Source: Thermoplasmata archaeon
Lineage (GTDB): Archaea > Thermoplasmatota > Thermoplasmata > Lutacidiplasmatales > UBA184
Direction: 5' to 3'
Assembly: GCA_030040755.1 (NCBI GenBank)
Contig: JASHTC010000022.1
Coordinates: 1 to 9,757 of the forward strand
Length of the DNA stretch: 9,757 nt
Shown here: one piece after another, positions 1-6,543 of the stretch
How positions within the stretch are numbered: position 1 is the stretch's first letter
Layout of the letters: the number at the start of each line of letters is the position of its first letter
Notes under the pieces: model-generated
What the model was told of the DNA's origin: nothing
The model's input: only the letters and a program-made list of their open reading frames with translations
Databases searched by the model: none
Translations under genes and position numbers: made by a program

Positions 1-734
1 CGCGCCGCATACAGCATCTTCTCGATGTCGCGGACCTCCTCGATCGCCCCGATGTGCGCCCGATGGGCCTCGTCGGCGGCCGACTTCACCTCGATCAGCT
101 TGGCTTGGATCTCGTCGGCTTGGCGCCGGAGCTCGTCGACCGCCTCGTAGAGCCCGACCATCGCCTCGTGCTCCCGCTGCGCCTCCTCGGCGAGCGCCCC
201 GACGGCCGCATGGTGCTTCTCCGCCTCGTCGCGCGCCTCCTGGAACGCCTTCATGGTAGCGTCGACCTCCGGGTCCTGCCGCAGCTGGTCGTCCTGCTCG
301 CGGATCGCGGTCTCGAGGCGCTTCATCTCCTCGATGAGGCGCTTCTCCTGGTCCCCCGTGAGGGCCGTGGTCATGTGACGGAACTCGAGCTCCTTGAGCT
401 CCTTGCGGAGCCTCCAGACGGGGACGGCGCCGGGGCGGGGCGCCGAGCGCGTCCGCTTGAGCTCCTGAAGCTTGTCGCCGAGCTCCTGGAGCTTCCGGTT
501 CCACTCCTCGCGGAGCCGCTTGGCTTCCCGAACGTCCGCGTTCAATTGGTCGCGGTGCCGTCGATGATCCTGGGCCTCGGCGCTGCGGCCATGCAGCTCG
601 TCCAGGATCCGGCCCCGCTCGTCCGCGGTGGCGCGCGCGTCGGCGTTGAGCTGGTCGCGGCGGGCCCGGTGCTCGTCCGCTCTCGCGTTCGACTCCGCCC
701 GCTTGCGTTCGAGTTCTTCGCTGGCGTCGGTCAA
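1..734 (-). CDS. COG1340-like archaeal coiled-coil protein (3' end outside window)
   Basis: I read 244 codons on the minus strand without a stop, running off the left edge, so the C-terminus is missing. Almost the whole protein is charged heptad coiled coil rich in E, K, R, D and Q. The break is a proline-containing stretch around residues 97-106, followed by the segment RLRKELKELEFRHMTTALTG (residues 108-127), which resembles the conserved middle of the uncharacterised archaeal family COG1340. A segment RDQLNAD occurs twice, at residues 26-32 and 61-67, exactly five heptads apart. There is no signal peptide or membrane segment, so it should be cytoplasmic. The start is TTG at 732-734: it is the only canonical start near the promoter, and the next in-frame Met is about residue 121. 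No strong Shine-Dalgarno precedes it. It is divergent from herA and shares its 130-bp upstream region. The function of the family is unknown; SMC-like or Rad50-like hinge fragments look similar, but no ATPase motif is present. Confidence 0.8.
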   Translation of the reverse strand, partial: MTDASEELERKRAESNARADEHRARRDQLNADARATADERGRILDELHGRSAEAQDHRRHRDQLNADVREAKRLREEWNRKLQELGDKLQELKRTRSAPRPGAVPVWRLRKELKELEFRHMTTALTGDQEKRLIEEMKRLETAIREQDDQLRQDPEVDATMKAFQEARDEAEKHHAAVGALAEEAQREHEAMVGLYEAVDELRRQADEIQAKLIEVKSAADEAHRAHIGAIEEVRDIEKMLYAA

Positions 735-744
735 CGGCCAAGAC

Positions 745-784
745 CCCGACAGCCGGTTTCTCTGTCGGGTACTGGTTCGACAGA
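745..784. repeat. Three alternating half-sites forming two overlapping inverted repeats
   Basis: CCCGACAG (745-752) and CTGTCGGG (762-769) are a perfect 8-bp inverted repeat with a 9-nt spacer. TCTGTCG (761-767) is also a perfect inverted repeat with CGACAGA (778-784). The middle arm can therefore pair with either side. The block lies between the leftward TATA-like box and the TTG start at 734, so it covers the expected transcription start and leader of the coiled-coil gene. It could be an operator with three half-sites (the two CGACAG copies start 31 bp apart) or alternative RNA hairpins. The repeats are seen directly; the role is inference. Confidence 0.55.
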
Positions 785-790
785 TGGGCC

Positions 791-800
791 CGATATAAAG
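791..800 (-). promoter_or_regulatory. TATA-like box, probably for the leftward coiled-coil gene
   Basis: On the minus strand this reads CTTTATATCG, the best match to an archaeal TATA box in the divergent region. With the usual spacing of about 26 nt, transcription would begin near 770, leaving a leader of about 35 nt before the TTG at 734. The same element read on the plus strand (CGATATAAAG) could also serve herA, with a start near 822. Confidence 0.4.
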
Positions 801-808
801 ACTCCCCG

Positions 809-823
809 GCCGGTATATCCGGC
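809..823 (+). promoter_or_regulatory. Palindromic TATA-like element GCCGG-TATAT-CCGGC upstream of herA
   Basis: A TATAT core is flanked by perfect 5-bp inverted arms. Used as a TATA box toward herA it would place the transcription start near 842, about 23 nt before the ATG at 865. The symmetry would also suit a regulator that covers the box. No Shine-Dalgarno is visible before herA, which fits a short or unled archaeal message. Inference from sequence only. Confidence 0.35.
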
Positions 824-864
824 GCCTTACGCTTGCCGCGTCATACTAATATCCGACACCCCCG

Positions 865-2325
865 ATGAAACGCGCCGTGGAGGAGGTCGGGCGGATCTAC
901 GGGGACGTTGGGCTCGGCCAGTTCCACTTCAGCCTGACCGTTCCCGTGGAGCGGGGCGACTACCTGGCCGTCGTCGACGAGCAGCACGGCAAGGTGCTCT
1001 GCCAACTGGACGACCTGCGGCGCAAGAGCGACCTCGACCTCGAGCACGCCGGCGCCCTCCAGCCCTCGGAGGAGGCCCAACTCCACGAGAGCATGCTCGG
1101 GGTGGCCCAGATCGTGGGGTACCGCGATGCCTCGGGGATCGTTAAGATCCCGACGATTCCCTTCCGCCCGGGAGCCCACGTATTTCGGGCCGAAGAGCCC
1201 CTGATCGCCGACGTGCTCGGACTGAAGCATCACGCCAACACCGGGGCCTACGTCGGGCTGCTCCGGAACCACTCCCTTCGGGTCGAGCTGGACATCAACC
1301 AGCTCGTGCAGCGTCACGTCAGCGTACTGGCCAAGACCGGCGGCGGGAAGAGCTACCTGCTCGGGGTCCTCATCGAGGAGCTGCTGCGGCACAAGGTGAC
1401 GTGCGTCATCATCGACCCGCACGGGGAGTACGGGTCCCTCCGAGTGCCCGCCGAGCGGAACGGGAGCAGCGCGCGGTTCGGCGTGGAGTCGCAGGGGTTC
1501 GGCAAGCAGATCCAGGAGTACTCCCCGGACGTGAGCCTGAACCCGTCCGCGACGCCCCTCACCTTCAGCCTGCGGAACATCGACCCGCGCGACCTCCTCA
1601 TCTTCATGGGACTATCCAACGTGAAGTCGTTCCTGGCCCCGCTGAAGCAGGTCATCGAACGCGTCGCGGCCACCAACCCGGACTTTACCGTCCACGACCT
1701 CGTCCGCGCCGCGGAGGCCGGAGAGGGAGCCATCGCCGAGACGCTCGCCGAGCGGCTCGAGTACGTCGACCAGACCAAGCTCTTGGGCCCGAAGGGGACC
1801 TCCCTGAACGAGCTCGTCAAGGCGGGCGGGGCGACCCTCATCAACCTGCGCGGGGTCGCGCCGGACGTCCAGGAGCTCGTGGTCGCGCGGATCGCCTCGA
1901 CCCTCTTCGAGAACCGGAAGAAGGGGAAGATCCCGCCTCTCTTCCTCGTGCTCGAGGAGGCGCACAACTTCGCTCCGCAGCAGGGGAGCGCGACGTGCTC
2001 CCGGATCCTGAAGAACATCGCGAGCGAGGGGAGGAAGTTCGGCCTCGGACTCTGCGCCGTGACGCAGCGGGCCGCCCGGATCGACAAGAGCGTCCTCTCG
2101 CAGTGCAATACCCAGCTGATCCTCCAGGTCACGAACCCCCTCGACCTCAAGGCGATCGCCCAGTCCATCGAGGGACTGACCCCGGGAATGACCGAGATGA
2201 TCCAGTCGCTCCCCGTCGGCGTGGCGCTCGTCACGGGGGGCGGCTACCACACCCCCCTCTTCTGCGAGGTTCGCCCTCGCGCTACGCGGCATGGCGGAGA
2301 GAGCGTGCAGATCGTCGCGGCCTAG
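865..2325 (+). CDS. herA: HerA-family DNA translocase/helicase (HAS-barrel plus FtsK/VirB4-like ATPase)
   Basis: The 486-residue protein has the size and order of archaeal HerA. An N-terminal HAS-barrel region (about residues 8-115, opening VGRIYGDVGLGQF) is followed by a RecA-fold ATPase. Walker A is AKTGGGKS (156-163, catalytic Lys162). The family motif DPHGEY lies at 184-189. Walker B is LFLVLEEAHNFAP (359-371, catalytic Glu near 364). The segment SEGRKFGLGLCAVTQRAARI (387-406) has the conserved arginine and sensor region. HerA forms a hexameric ring that moves along DNA and works with the nuclease NurA and with Mre11-Rad50 in end resection. No nurA, mre11 or rad50 is visible here. ATG 865 is chosen because homology begins within its first ten residues. 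The stop is TAG. It is divergent from the coiled-coil gene and converges on pepA with a 14-nt gap. Walker A with GGGKS and a tyrosine after it is slightly atypical but intact. Confidence 0.92.
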   Translation: MKRAVEEVGRIYGDVGLGQFHFSLTVPVERGDYLAVVDEQHGKVLCQLDDLRRKSDLDLEHAGALQPSEEAQLHESMLGVAQIVGYRDASGIVKIPTIPFRPGAHVFRAEEPLIADVLGLKHHANTGAYVGLLRNHSLRVELDINQLVQRHVSVLAKTGGGKSYLLGVLIEELLRHKVTCVIIDPHGEYGSLRVPAERNGSSARFGVESQGFGKQIQEYSPDVSLNPSATPLTFSLRNIDPRDLLIFMGLSNVKSFLAPLKQVIERVAATNPDFTVHDLVRAAEAGEGAIAETLAERLEYVDQTKLLGPKGTSLNELVKAGGATLINLRGVAPDVQELVVARIASTLFENRKKGKIPPLFLVLEEAHNFAPQQGSATCSRILKNIASEGRKFGLGLCAVTQRAARIDKSVLSQCNTQLILQVTNPLDLKAIAQSIEGLTPGMTEMIQSLPVGVALVTGGGYHTPLFCEVRPRATRHGGESVQIVAA

Positions 2326-2334
2326 CCGACCCGA

Positions 2335-2349
2335 CCGGGCTACGCCCGG
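2335..2349. terminator. Short GC hairpin between convergent herA and pepA
   Basis: CCGGGC (2335-2340), TAC, GCCCGG (2344-2349) form a perfect 6-bp stem with a 3-nt loop, overlapping the pepA stop codon and lying 9 nt after the herA stop. It could limit read-through from both sides. There is no T-run, and archaeal termination normally depends on T-rich tracts, so this is a weak call in a GC-rich background. Confidence 0.22.
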
Positions 2350-3866
2350 CCGACATCCTGGAGGTACCGGCTCACCAGCCGGACGCCGAAGCCGGTCGCC
2401 CCCCAGTTCTGGTAGGCGGGCTGATACTTGCGGGTCGTGATGGTCGTGTACGCCGGCCCCGCGATGTCCAAGTGGGCCCACGGCGTGGACCCGACGAACG
2501 TCTCGAGGAACGCGGCGGCCGTGAGCATTCCGGCGAGCGGGATCTCGAGCGAGTTGCGGACGTCCCCCACTTCGCTCTTGACGAGTTCCCGGTGGTAGTC
2601 CGTGAGCGGCATGCGCCAGAGCGGCTCGCCGGTCGCGGCCGAGGCGAGGAGGAGGCCGGCGGCCAGGCGTTCGTCGGTCGAGACCAACCCTCCCGTGTCG
2701 TCCCCCAGCGCCGTGACCTGCGCGCCCGTCAGGGTCGCGAGGTCGATGACCTCGTCCGGGTGATACTGGGCCACCGCGTAGGCCAGTCCGTCCGCGAGGA
2801 CGACCCGCCCTTCGGCGTCGGTGTTGAGCACCTCGATCGTCTTGCCGCTGTAGGTCTTCACCAGGTCGCCCGGCCGGTACGCTCCGCCTCCCGGGAGGTT
2901 CTCCGCGCAGCAGAGGACGCCGATGACCCGGGGCGCGACCTTCAGCAGGGCGGCCGCCCGGAGAATCCCCAGGACGGCCACCGCCCCGGATTTGTCGAAC
3001 TTCATCTCGCTCATCTTGAGGGCGGGCTTGATCGAGATCCCTCCCGAGTCGAAGGTGATGCCCTTTCCGACCACGGCCACGGTGCGTCCGCGGCGGGTGC
3101 CCCCCGGATACTCGAGTACGACCAGGCGAGGCGGATGGTCGGACCCCCCGCCGACGGCCAGGATCCCCCCACAGCCCATCCTCGCGAGCTCCTTCTCGTC
3201 GAAGACGGTGACCTTCAGGCCCGCCTCCTTGCCGAGCTCGCGCGCGACCTCGGCGAGGCGTTCCGGGGTCGCGGTGTCCGCGGGGAGGTTTGCGATGTCC
3301 CGCGTCCAGAGCACGTTCTCGGCGATCCGCACCTGCTCGGCGACCTCCGCCGCGAGGGTGCGTTCTTCGGCCCCGTGCTCTTCCCCGAGTTGGATCGTGA
3401 CCTCCTCGATGCCCCGCTCCACGGTGCCCCGGTACCGGACGAACTCGTAGGCTCCGAGGACCGCCCCGTCCACGAGGGCCCTCGCGGCGGCGGCGGACAC
3501 GACGGACCCGCTGACGAACGAGGAGAGCCGGAAGGCGAGCGTCCGCGCCCCCTTGCCCTTCACCGCCCGGACCACCTCGGCCGCGGCCCGACGGACCGTT
3601 TCCGCCGAGAAGCGGTCCCTCGGACCGAGCCCGACCGTGACCCATCGGCCGCGACCGTCGGGGCGATGGAAGACCGTGACCTCCCGGCGCTCGCCCCGAA
3701 CCTCCTTTCGCTTCCAGGCGGGGGCGATCATCCCCCCCGACCCCTTATCGTCCTTCGCCAGGGAGGCGGGAGGCCGCTCGTCCTTCCCGCCCGCCTCGAA
3801 GAGCCCGGAGGCGACGACGTCCGCCGACGCGGCGGCCGCTTCGCGACGTTCGACGGCGATTTTCAT
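2340..3866 (-). CDS. pepA: M17 leucyl aminopeptidase (cytosolic, two-metal)
   Basis: The 508-residue protein matches the M17 family in length (E. coli PepA is about 503). The catalytic domain contains VGKGITFDSGGISIKP (266-281) with metal ligands Lys268 and Asp273 and catalytic Lys280. MKFDKSG follows with Asp291, then the family signature NTDAEGR (348-354) with Asp350, Glu352 and Arg354. Next come LATLTGA (376-382) and WAHLDIAG (463-470). All expected ligands are present, so it should be active: it removes N-terminal residues from peptides released by proteasomes and other proteases. No signal peptide is visible, so it is cytosolic. The N-terminal macro-like domain (about 1-160) is variable, as usual. 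The start at 3866 lies 15 nt downstream of the sepF stop with no strong Shine-Dalgarno. It is probably the last gene of the minus-strand run. The stop is TAG. Confidence 0.94.
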   Translation of the reverse strand: MKIAVERREAAAASADVVASGLFEAGGKDERPPASLAKDDKGSGGMIAPAWKRKEVRGERREVTVFHRPDGRGRWVTVGLGPRDRFSAETVRRAAAEVVRAVKGKGARTLAFRLSSFVSGSVVSAAAARALVDGAVLGAYEFVRYRGTVERGIEEVTIQLGEEHGAEERTLAAEVAEQVRIAENVLWTRDIANLPADTATPERLAEVARELGKEAGLKVTVFDEKELARMGCGGILAVGGGSDHPPRLVVLEYPGGTRRGRTVAVVGKGITFDSGGISIKPALKMSEMKFDKSGAVAVLGILRAAALLKVAPRVIGVLCCAENLPGGGAYRPGDLVKTYSGKTIEVLNTDAEGRVVLADGLAYAVAQYHPDEVIDLATLTGAQVTALGDDTGGLVSTDERLAAGLLLASAATGEPLWRMPLTDYHRELVKSEVGDVRNSLEIPLAGMLTAAAFLETFVGSTPWAHLDIAGPAYTTITTRKYQPAYQNWGATGFGVRLVSRYLQDVGRA

Positions 3867-3881
3867 CCGCTCGCCGGAGGC

Positions 3882-4262
3882 TCAGAACGAGGGACGGATC
3901 TTCTGCCGGTCGATGCGGATGCCCGCGGGGGTGATGGCGATCAGGTTCTTCGCGATCCCGGCGACGTCGCCGCCCGTGTCCTTGGCGACGTTCTTGAGGT
4001 CGATGCTCAGGCGCTTCATCGCGATCGAGTCGTTCGCGATGGAGGTGTAGTCCAGGATGACGATGTCCCCCTGGTAGGCTAGCTTCGAGACCTCGTGCAG
4101 GTCCTCGAAGCGGATGATTTCGGCGAGCCGGACGTTGCCCTTGTTGCCCGCGAGCGCCCCGGCCTCGTCCTCGAACGACATCGAGCCCAAGTCGATGAAG
4201 CTGCCCTCTTCGAGGGTGTCCGAGCCGTGGTGGCGCCGAAGGATTCCAGTTTTCTTCATCAT
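3882..4262 (-). CDS. sepF: SepF, archaeal FtsZ membrane anchor
   Basis: The 126-residue protein carries the SepF (DUF552) core from about residue 43 to the end. Recognisable blocks are VRLAEIIRFEDLHEVSKLAY (44-63), GDIVILDYTSIANDSIAMKR (65-84), GGDVAGIAKNLIAITPAG (97-114) and IRIDRQKIRPSF at the end. In archaea with FtsZ, SepF dimers bind the FtsZ C-terminus and tether the ring to the membrane through an N-terminal amphipathic helix. Here the N-terminus, MMKKTGILRRHHG, is short, broken by Gly6 and only weakly amphipathic, so membrane binding is not obvious. Two ATGs lie in tandem (4257-4262); I use the first. No Shine-Dalgarno precedes it, and a 49-nt gap to nmd3 contains a TATA-like box. The frame is open upstream, but only non-start codons lie there. 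The stop is TGA. ftsZ is not in the window. Confidence 0.88.
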   Translation of the reverse strand: MMKKTGILRRHHGSDTLEEGSFIDLGSMSFEDEAGALAGNKGNVRLAEIIRFEDLHEVSKLAYQGDIVILDYTSIANDSIAMKRLSIDLKNVAKDTGGDVAGIAKNLIAITPAGIRIDRQKIRPSF

Positions 4263-4301
4263 GGTCGCGTGCCCGCTACCGAGGTCGAACAGCAGGGGTC
4301 G

Positions 4302-4311
4302 ATTCTTAAGG
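4302..4311 (-). promoter_or_regulatory. Weak TATA-like box before sepF
   Basis: On the minus strand this reads CCTTAAGAAT, an A/T-rich island in a GC-rich sequence. Its spacing would place transcription near 4280 and leave a leader of about 18 nt before the sepF ATG. Together with the missing Shine-Dalgarno it suggests that sepF-pepA may have its own promoter. Weak evidence. Confidence 0.25.
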
Positions 4312-5085
4312 CTATGGTTCCACGTCGCGTCCGGCCTCCCTCCGGGGGCCCGGGGGACGCGGGAAACGCAGACAGAAGGTCACGCGGTAGACGTCCCGGC
4401 CGTCCTTGCGCCCGAAGAGGCTGGCCGACTCCTTGAGGCTCGCCCCGTACCGCTGCTTGGCGAGCCGGGCGACCCCCCGGGCGGCCAGCGTGTCGGAGAA
4501 GAAGCAGTTCCACCCCTCGGGCCGCTCCTCCCGCCAGGAGAGCGCGCGCCGCCAGTCCGGGCGGGCCTCCCTCCAGATCCTCTCCCACTCGCGGTCGAGG
4601 CGCGCCCGCAGGGCGGATGGCTTCTCGGCCGGCCGCTCGTTCCCGGGCCCCCGCAGCTGCACGATCGCGGTGAAGTACCGCCCGCTGCGGCGGCTGCACT
4701 CCGGACAGGTCCGGTACTCGATGCGAACGGAGAACGGCAGGTCGACCGTCCGCTCCACGCCGCGGAACCCGACGCGGGCATGTCCGAGGTACTCCCGGAC
4801 GGTGGGGGTGTGGGAGACCTCCTCCCAAGCGACCCTCCGAAGCCCGACCTCCGGGTGGAACTCGAGGAACGGCAGGAGGTCCTCGGACGTGAGGAGCGTG
4901 CTCGCTCCGGCGCGGCCCCAGGACTGCCCCGTCTTGCGCGCCCCGCAGGTGGGGCACAGGGTCACGTCGACCCGCTGGGGAATGCGGACCAGGGACGTCC
5001 GCTCCGCCGCGCACGGGGGGCAGATCCCGTCGACCAGCGGACGGCCGGTCGCCCCGCACACCACGCAGAACTCGGCCTCGACCAT
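4312..5085 (-). CDS. nmd3: NMD3-family protein (large ribosomal subunit maturation/translation factor)
   Basis: The 257-residue protein has the cysteine pattern of the NMD3 N-terminal zinc region: FCVVCG (C7, C10), ICPPC (C22, C25), LCPTCG (C44, C47) and CPEC (C127, C130). The C-terminal half has the family blocks YFTAIVQLRG (137-146), CFFSDTLAARGVARLAKQRY (194-213) and GASLKESASLFGRKDGRDVY (214-233), then RVTFCLRFP. Eukaryotic NMD3 is the 60S export adaptor. Archaeal members lack the nuclear export parts and are thought to act on the 50S subunit interface; the exact archaeal role is unsettled. The start at 5085 follows GGGAGGA with a 4-nt spacer. It lies 12 nt after the DUF424 gene, so the two are very likely cotranscribed and work in the same translation-related process. 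The Arg/Pro-rich tail (241-257) is not conserved. The stop is TAG. Confidence 0.9.
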   Translation of the reverse strand: MVEAEFCVVCGATGRPLVDGICPPCAAERTSLVRIPQRVDVTLCPTCGARKTGQSWGRAGASTLLTSEDLLPFLEFHPEVGLRRVAWEEVSHTPTVREYLGHARVGFRGVERTVDLPFSVRIEYRTCPECSRRSGRYFTAIVQLRGPGNERPAEKPSALRARLDREWERIWREARPDWRRALSWREERPEGWNCFFSDTLAARGVARLAKQRYGASLKESASLFGRKDGRDVYRVTFCLRFPRPPGPRREAGRDVEP

Positions 5086-5089
5086 CGGG

Positions 5090-5096
5090 TCCTCCC
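5090..5096 (-). promoter_or_regulatory. Shine-Dalgarno for nmd3
   Basis: GGGAGGA on the minus strand, 4 nt before the ATG at 5085, in the 12-nt gap after the DUF424 stop. It fixes the nmd3 start and supports translation from a polycistronic message. Confidence 0.7.
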
Positions 5097-5097
5097 G

Positions 5098-5427
5098 CTA
5101 GCCCAGCATCGCGAAGATCTCGGCGTGCGGCACGCCGCCCAGCTCGCCGGCGCCGCCGGGGTCGATGAAGCCGCCCTCCTCCGCCAGACGGAGGGTCCGG
5201 GCGCCCAGCAGGTTCGCGATCGTCGCCCGTCGCAGCGCCCAGAGGAGCTCCCCGCGCGAGACGCGACGCTCTCCGTAGAACTGCGACGAGACGACGACCG
5301 TTCGGCCGGCCGTGCCGACCGGCAGCTCCCGGCCGAGCAGCTCGGCGTCGCACGCAGCCACCACGAACTCGGCCCGGACCCGGTGGACCCGCATGACGAA
5401 CCCCCCGTCGCCCTCGGCCGTCGCCAT
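5098..5427 (-). CDS. DUF424 family protein
   Basis: With the start chosen here the protein has 109 residues. The family blocks are RVHRVRAEFVVAACDAELLG (3-... through 32), QFYGERRVS (49-57), ALRRATIANLLGARTL (64-79) and GGVPHAEIF (97-105). DUF424 is a small archaeal family without established biochemistry; its position directly before nmd3 (12-nt gap) suggests a translation or ribosome role, which is inference. Three starts are possible: GTG at 5472, ATG at 5427 and ATG at 5394. Homology begins at about MRVHRV, so 5394 or 5427 are best. I prefer 5427 because GGGAG precedes it and a TATA-like box lies at a suitable distance. The 5472 start would add an unconserved tail. No membrane segment or metal-binding cysteine set is visible; the one cysteine sits in the conserved AACDAELLG. 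The stop is TAG. Confidence 0.85.
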   Translation of the reverse strand: MATAEGDGGFVMRVHRVRAEFVVAACDAELLGRELPVGTAGRTVVVSSQFYGERRVSRGELLWALRRATIANLLGARTLRLAEEGGFIDPGGAGELGGVPHAEIFAMLG

Positions 5428-5460
5428 CGCTCCCGTCCCGCACCGTACCAGCCCGGGTGC

Positions 5461-5470
5461 CCTTGATAAC
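5461..5470 (-). promoter_or_regulatory. Weak TATA-like box in the mcm-DUF424 gap
   Basis: The minus strand reads GTTATCAAGG, the only A/T-rich stretch in the 66-nt gap after mcm. It would start transcription near 5440, just before the ATG at 5427. A 10-bp palindrome CCCCCGGGGG lies next to it at 5472-5481. This might mark a sub-operon DUF424-nmd3. Weak. Confidence 0.2.
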
Positions 5471-5493
5471 ACCCCCGGGGGGAGGTCGACGCG

Positions 5494-6465
5494 TCAGAAT
5501 CGGACGAGCTGGAGCTGGTTGGGGCGGGGTTCGATGACCTCCCCCTGGTTGCGCAGCGACACGAGCAGCGACTCGGCCTTGGGAGGCTCCACGCCGGCCT
5601 TCGCCGCCGCCTCGAGGAAGTCGGCGTGGGTGAAGGTGCCTCCGCCCTGCTCCTGGAGCTCGCGCATCACGCGCATGACGATGTCGTGGCGCTCGCGCTG
5701 GCTGTGGCTGACGCCGGTCTGCGTCAGGTCGATGTCGAGCCGCCCGTCCTCGGTGGTGGAGACGCGCCGGAGGTAGTTCTCCATGATCTGGGTCGCCCGG
5801 CGGGCATCTTCCTCCTCGACCACGGGAGAGAGCCGCGCCCGGGCCGCCGCCTCCGACAGGCGCACGAGGGCCTCGAGCTGACGCGCGGTGATGGGGACGG
5901 GCGCGTTCGGCTCCTCGCCCTGCCGACGGACGCGGACGTAGAACTCCTCGAGGGTGGCGAGGGCGGGGTCCGAGAGGATGGGGCGGACCGTCCGTCGTGC
6001 GTAGGCGATGTACTTCTTCAGGAACTCCCGCTCGAAGGGGGCGGACTCCTCCGGCTCCCCCAGGTCGCCGGCCCCCGCCGCCTCCCCGATCCGGTGGGAG
6101 GCGAGGATCCGGTTGGCCAGGCGGCGGTCCCGCTCCTGGTTCGGGTGGTCCTGGATCGAGAAAATGACGTCGAAGCGGGAGAGCAGGGTCGGGGGAAGGT
6201 CGAGCTGCTCGGAGATCGTCCGGTCCGGACTGAAGCGGCCCCACTTCGGGTTCGCCGCGGCCAGGACCGGGCACCGCGCATTCAGCGTCGAGGTGATCCC
6301 GGTCTTGGCGATCGACACCGTACCCTGCTCGAGCGCCTCGTGCATCGCCGAGCGGTCCTCCGGGCTCATCTTATCGAGCTCGTCGATCACGGCCATCCCT
6401 CCGTCCGCGAGCACGAGCATGCCGGCTTCGAGGACCCACCGCCCCCCGGCGAAATCGTCCTTCAC
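5494..6465 (-). CDS. mcm: MCM C-terminal part: Walker B, sensor, arginine finger, winged helix
   Basis: This is the part of mcm after the internal stop, read from the first available start after it (GTG at 6465, codon 383 of the full frame; 323 residues). Numbering from that start, Walker B is MAVIDELDKM (24-33, Asp28 and Glu29). The presensor hairpin SIAKTGITSTLNAR has Lys54. Sensor 1 is AAANPKWG with Asn72, and the arginine finger is SRFD with Arg97. A lid region follows, then a C-terminal winged helix ending EPRPNQLQLVRF. All catalytic residues of this half are intact. As a free polypeptide it would lack Walker A and could not bind ATP normally, and no Shine-Dalgarno supports a separate start, so I treat it as half of one gene rather than a split-gene product. 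Its terminal stop is TGA. Confidence 0.7.
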   Translation of the reverse strand: MKDDFAGGRWVLEAGMLVLADGGMAVIDELDKMSPEDRSAMHEALEQGTVSIAKTGITSTLNARCPVLAAANPKWGRFSPDRTISEQLDLPPTLLSRFDVIFSIQDHPNQERDRRLANRILASHRIGEAAGAGDLGEPEESAPFEREFLKKYIAYARRTVRPILSDPALATLEEFYVRVRRQGEEPNAPVPITARQLEALVRLSEAAARARLSPVVEEEDARRATQIMENYLRRVSTTEDGRLDIDLTQTGVSHSQRERHDIVMRVMRELQEQGGGTFTHADFLEAAAKAGVEPPKAESLLVSLRNQGEVIEPRPNQLQLVRF

Positions 6466-6543
6466 CGCGGCGGCCGTGAGGCCCGCGGCCGTCGCTCCCT
6501 TGCCGCTCGTGTAGATCTCGGTGGTCGCCGCATCAGTGACATA

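Noticed and set aside
54..1145. Plus-strand open frame over the coiled-coil gene and the start of herA
   Set aside because: It is Leu/Val/Arg-rich antisense of a heptad coiled coil, and it crosses the promoter region and the first third of herA in the wrong frame.
1612..3645. Minus-strand open frame of about 677 codons under herA and pepA
   Set aside because: It runs in a different frame from pepA and antisense to herA, with no domain and an R/G/P-biased composition. A shadow.
1401..4082. Very long plus-strand open frame (about 893 codons) crossing herA and the antisense of pepA
   Set aside because: The translation is low-complexity R/P/G/E-rich and has no family motif, while herA in another frame and pepA on the other strand have complete catalytic motifs. 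GC-rich DNA commonly keeps such shadow frames open.
5428..5472. GTG at 5472 as the start of the DUF424 gene
   Set aside because: It would add 15 unconserved residues and overlap the only TATA-like box. Family similarity begins near the ATG at 5394, and GGGAG supports 5427.
5472..5481. CCCCCGGGGG palindrome after mcm as a terminator
   Set aside because: There is no loop of workable size and no T-run, and such GC palindromes are expected by chance in this composition.
4259..6274. Minus-strand open frame of about 671 codons across nmd3, DUF424 and mcm
   Set aside because: The recognised proteins occupy other frames and are separated by stops, Shine-Dalgarno sites and known family ends. This frame has no recognisable content.
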